DNA from: an uncultured Eubacteriales bacterium
Lineage (GTDB): Bacteria; Bacillota; Clostridia; Oscillospirales; Oscillospiraceae
DNA: 6,686 nucleotides
Assembly (NCBI GenBank): GCA_900556535.1
Contig: USPI01000079.1
Location: 1 to 6,686 of the forward strand
Direction: 5' to 3'
Shown here: in pieces, positions 5,742 through 6,686 of the stretch
Layout: the number at the start of each line of letters is the position of its first letter
Numbering within the stretch: the first letter of the stretch is position 1
Made by a program: the position numbers and the translations under genes
The notes under the pieces: generated by a model
Database searches by the model: none
Told to the model about the DNA's origin: nothing
The model's input: only the letters and a program-made list of their open reading frames with translations

Positions 5742-6620
5742 TCAGTCGAATTCAACGGGAGTCGAGAAGGGCTGCTCAAGGCATTCGGGGTGTTCGAGAA
5801 TGTGCTTGAGTATCCGCACGCTCTTGGAGTAATAGTAGCCGTCGGCAAGTCTTTCGTCGATGGTCAGACCGAGGTCGACGCTGTTTCTGTATTCCTCCGT
5901 GCCGTCCTCGCTCAGGAACACGCGCTTTTTCATTTCGCCGACAACGACGAAAATGGAGGTCGTGCCCCAGTTGGTGAGGTGATGGTAGCCGCTCTTGAGC
6001 TTAATGGAGCCAAGGTTCGAGAAGATGACCGAGGCGTAGTAAGGGTCTGCGGCGATGAGGTCCTGCGGGACTATGCCGTGACGGTCGAGCCGGCACAGCA
6101 GCCAGATGATGATCTTTACGAGAAAGCGCGGGATGGTCGTGAAGAAATCGAGCGTGTCGGCGGTGGAGTTTGCCGAGGAGGCGCTCTTTTCGCGCTTTAT
6201 CTGCTTATACAGCTCATCATGCAGGGACTCAAGCGTCGAATCCTCGTTCGCGTAGATAAACGCCATGCCCTCCTCGGAGGAGTCGGAAAACTGCTTTTTG
6301 ACGATGAAGGAGGCGCTGTAATTATTGCGCTGATAGAGGTTCTTGTTGACGATAAAGCGGTTGAGCTTCGGGCGCAGCACGAGAAGCTTCATGACGGACG
6401 CGACGATGACGTGGAAAAGCGTCAGCTTGAATTCGGGGTCCTTGGCGTTATATTCGGCTATGTATTTGTCGATATTCGTCAGGTCGATGCGCTCGGAGAT
6501 GAATGCCTCGTTGTCGCAGCGGTTGGGGTATATCATCGGCATGATAAGATGCATACCGTCGATGTCGCGCAGCAGCTTACCGTCTCTGCGGTCGCCGAAG
6601 CGCCTTTTTTCTGTGCTCAT
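5742..6620 (-). CDS. E2-like (2-oxoacid dehydrogenase acyltransferase/CAT superfamily) domain protein, catalytic His replaced
   Basis: A 292-residue protein resembling the catalytic core of dihydrolipoamide acyltransferases, the fold shared with chloramphenicol acetyltransferase. AGAGGA at 6628-6633 supports the start. It begins near the core, with no N-terminal lipoyl or E1/E3-binding domain. Matches to the fold include RPKLNRFIVNKNLYQRN (83-99), VIFSNLGSIKL (198-208) with the typical SNLG strand, TSIFVVVGEM (221-230), and a C-terminal LTIDERLADG (252-261). The last corresponds to the DHRxxDG active-site motif of E2 proteins, but the catalytic His is Glu256; Asp260 and Gly261 remain. A hydrophobic stretch at 162-177 (IPRFLVKIIIWLLC core) may be a surface helix or a membrane contact. 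No pyruvate or 2-oxoacid dehydrogenase E1/E3 gene is nearby, so membership in such a complex is doubtful. It may be an acyltransferase using another base, or a non-catalytic relative. Confidence 0.82.
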   Translation of the reverse strand: MSTEKRRFGDRRDGKLLRDIDGMHLIMPMIYPNRCDNEAFISERIDLTNIDKYIAEYNAKDPEFKLTLFHVIVASVMKLLVLRPKLNRFIVNKNLYQRNNYSASFIVKKQFSDSSEEGMAFIYANEDSTLESLHDELYKQIKREKSASSANSTADTLDFFTTIPRFLVKIIIWLLCRLDRHGIVPQDLIAADPYYASVIFSNLGSIKLKSGYHHLTNWGTTSIFVVVGEMKKRVFLSEDGTEEYRNSVDLGLTIDERLADGYYYSKSVRILKHILEHPECLEQPFSTPVEFD

Positions 6621-6663
6621 ACTTCATTCCTCTTTTATAAATATATTTTTTACGATGATTTGT

Positions 6664-6686
6664 ATATAACATAGTGATTTTATCAC
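6664..6686. promoter_or_regulatory. Upstream region of the E2-like gene: -10-like element and a short dyad
   Basis: GTGAT (6674-6678) and ATCAC (6682-6686) form a perfect inverted repeat around TTT, at the window edge. On the minus strand TTATAT (6669-6664) is a plausible -10 box for the gene starting at 6620; its -35 would lie beyond the window, placing the dyad inside the promoter spacer. This would suit a repressor operator, but the dyad is short and could extend or break off outside the window. Confidence 0.3.

Noticed and set aside
5727..6674. 315-codon open frame on the plus strand opposite the E2-like gene
   Set aside because: It starts inside the terminator, is antisense to a gene with clear E2-fold motifs, and has no ribosome binding site or domain.

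Overview
The window looks like chromosomal DNA from a GC-rich member of the Clostridia, most likely an Oscillospirales/Ruminococcaceae-type gut anaerobe. This is inferred from strong AGGAGG-type ribosome binding sites, AT-rich intergenic promoters, compact convergent gene pairs with shared terminators, and families typical of that group (FlK-like thioesterase, DUF4037 nucleotidyltransferase, TIGR01906/DUF1461 membrane protein, lipoyl-less E2-like acyltransferase). The species cannot be named. No transposase, integrase, phage gene, CRISPR array, tRNA or rRNA was seen.

Layout. (1) 28-1215, plus: a complete PLP-dependent aminotransferase ending in a strong terminator (1233-1265). (2) 1318-1421: a compact non-coding unit with a near-consensus promoter, a predicted ~69-nt RNA with a C-rich hairpin loop, and its own terminator. 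A second promoter (1423-1451) follows directly. (3) 1504-2597, plus: a two-gene operon of a hotdog thioesterase and a MinD/ParA-like P-loop ATPase, joined by a TAATG stop/start overlap. (4) 2626-4354, minus: a two-gene operon of a helical-repeat (TPR-like) protein followed by a DUF4037 nucleotidyltransferase-fold protein, overlapping by 14 nt and convergent with unit 3 across one bidirectional terminator. (5) 4355-4447: a divergent promoter region. (6) 4448-5717, plus: two small membrane proteins, a YhhN/lysoplasmalogenase-family protein and a TIGR01906/DUF1461 protein, overlapping by 8 nt; the first appears to be leaderless. (7) 5742-6620, minus: an E2-like acyltransferase-domain protein without lipoyl domain and without the usual catalytic histidine, convergent across a second bidirectional terminator. 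A short dyad sits in its upstream region at the window edge.

Functionally these are mostly separate small transcription units rather than one pathway. The aminotransferase handles amino acids, the thioesterase acts on acyl-CoA thioesters, and the YhhN-family protein points to ether-lipid turnover. The least understood parts are the C-loop RNA candidate at 1353-1421, the TPR/nucleotidyltransferase pair, the ATPase coupled to the thioesterase, and the E2-like protein with the altered active site.
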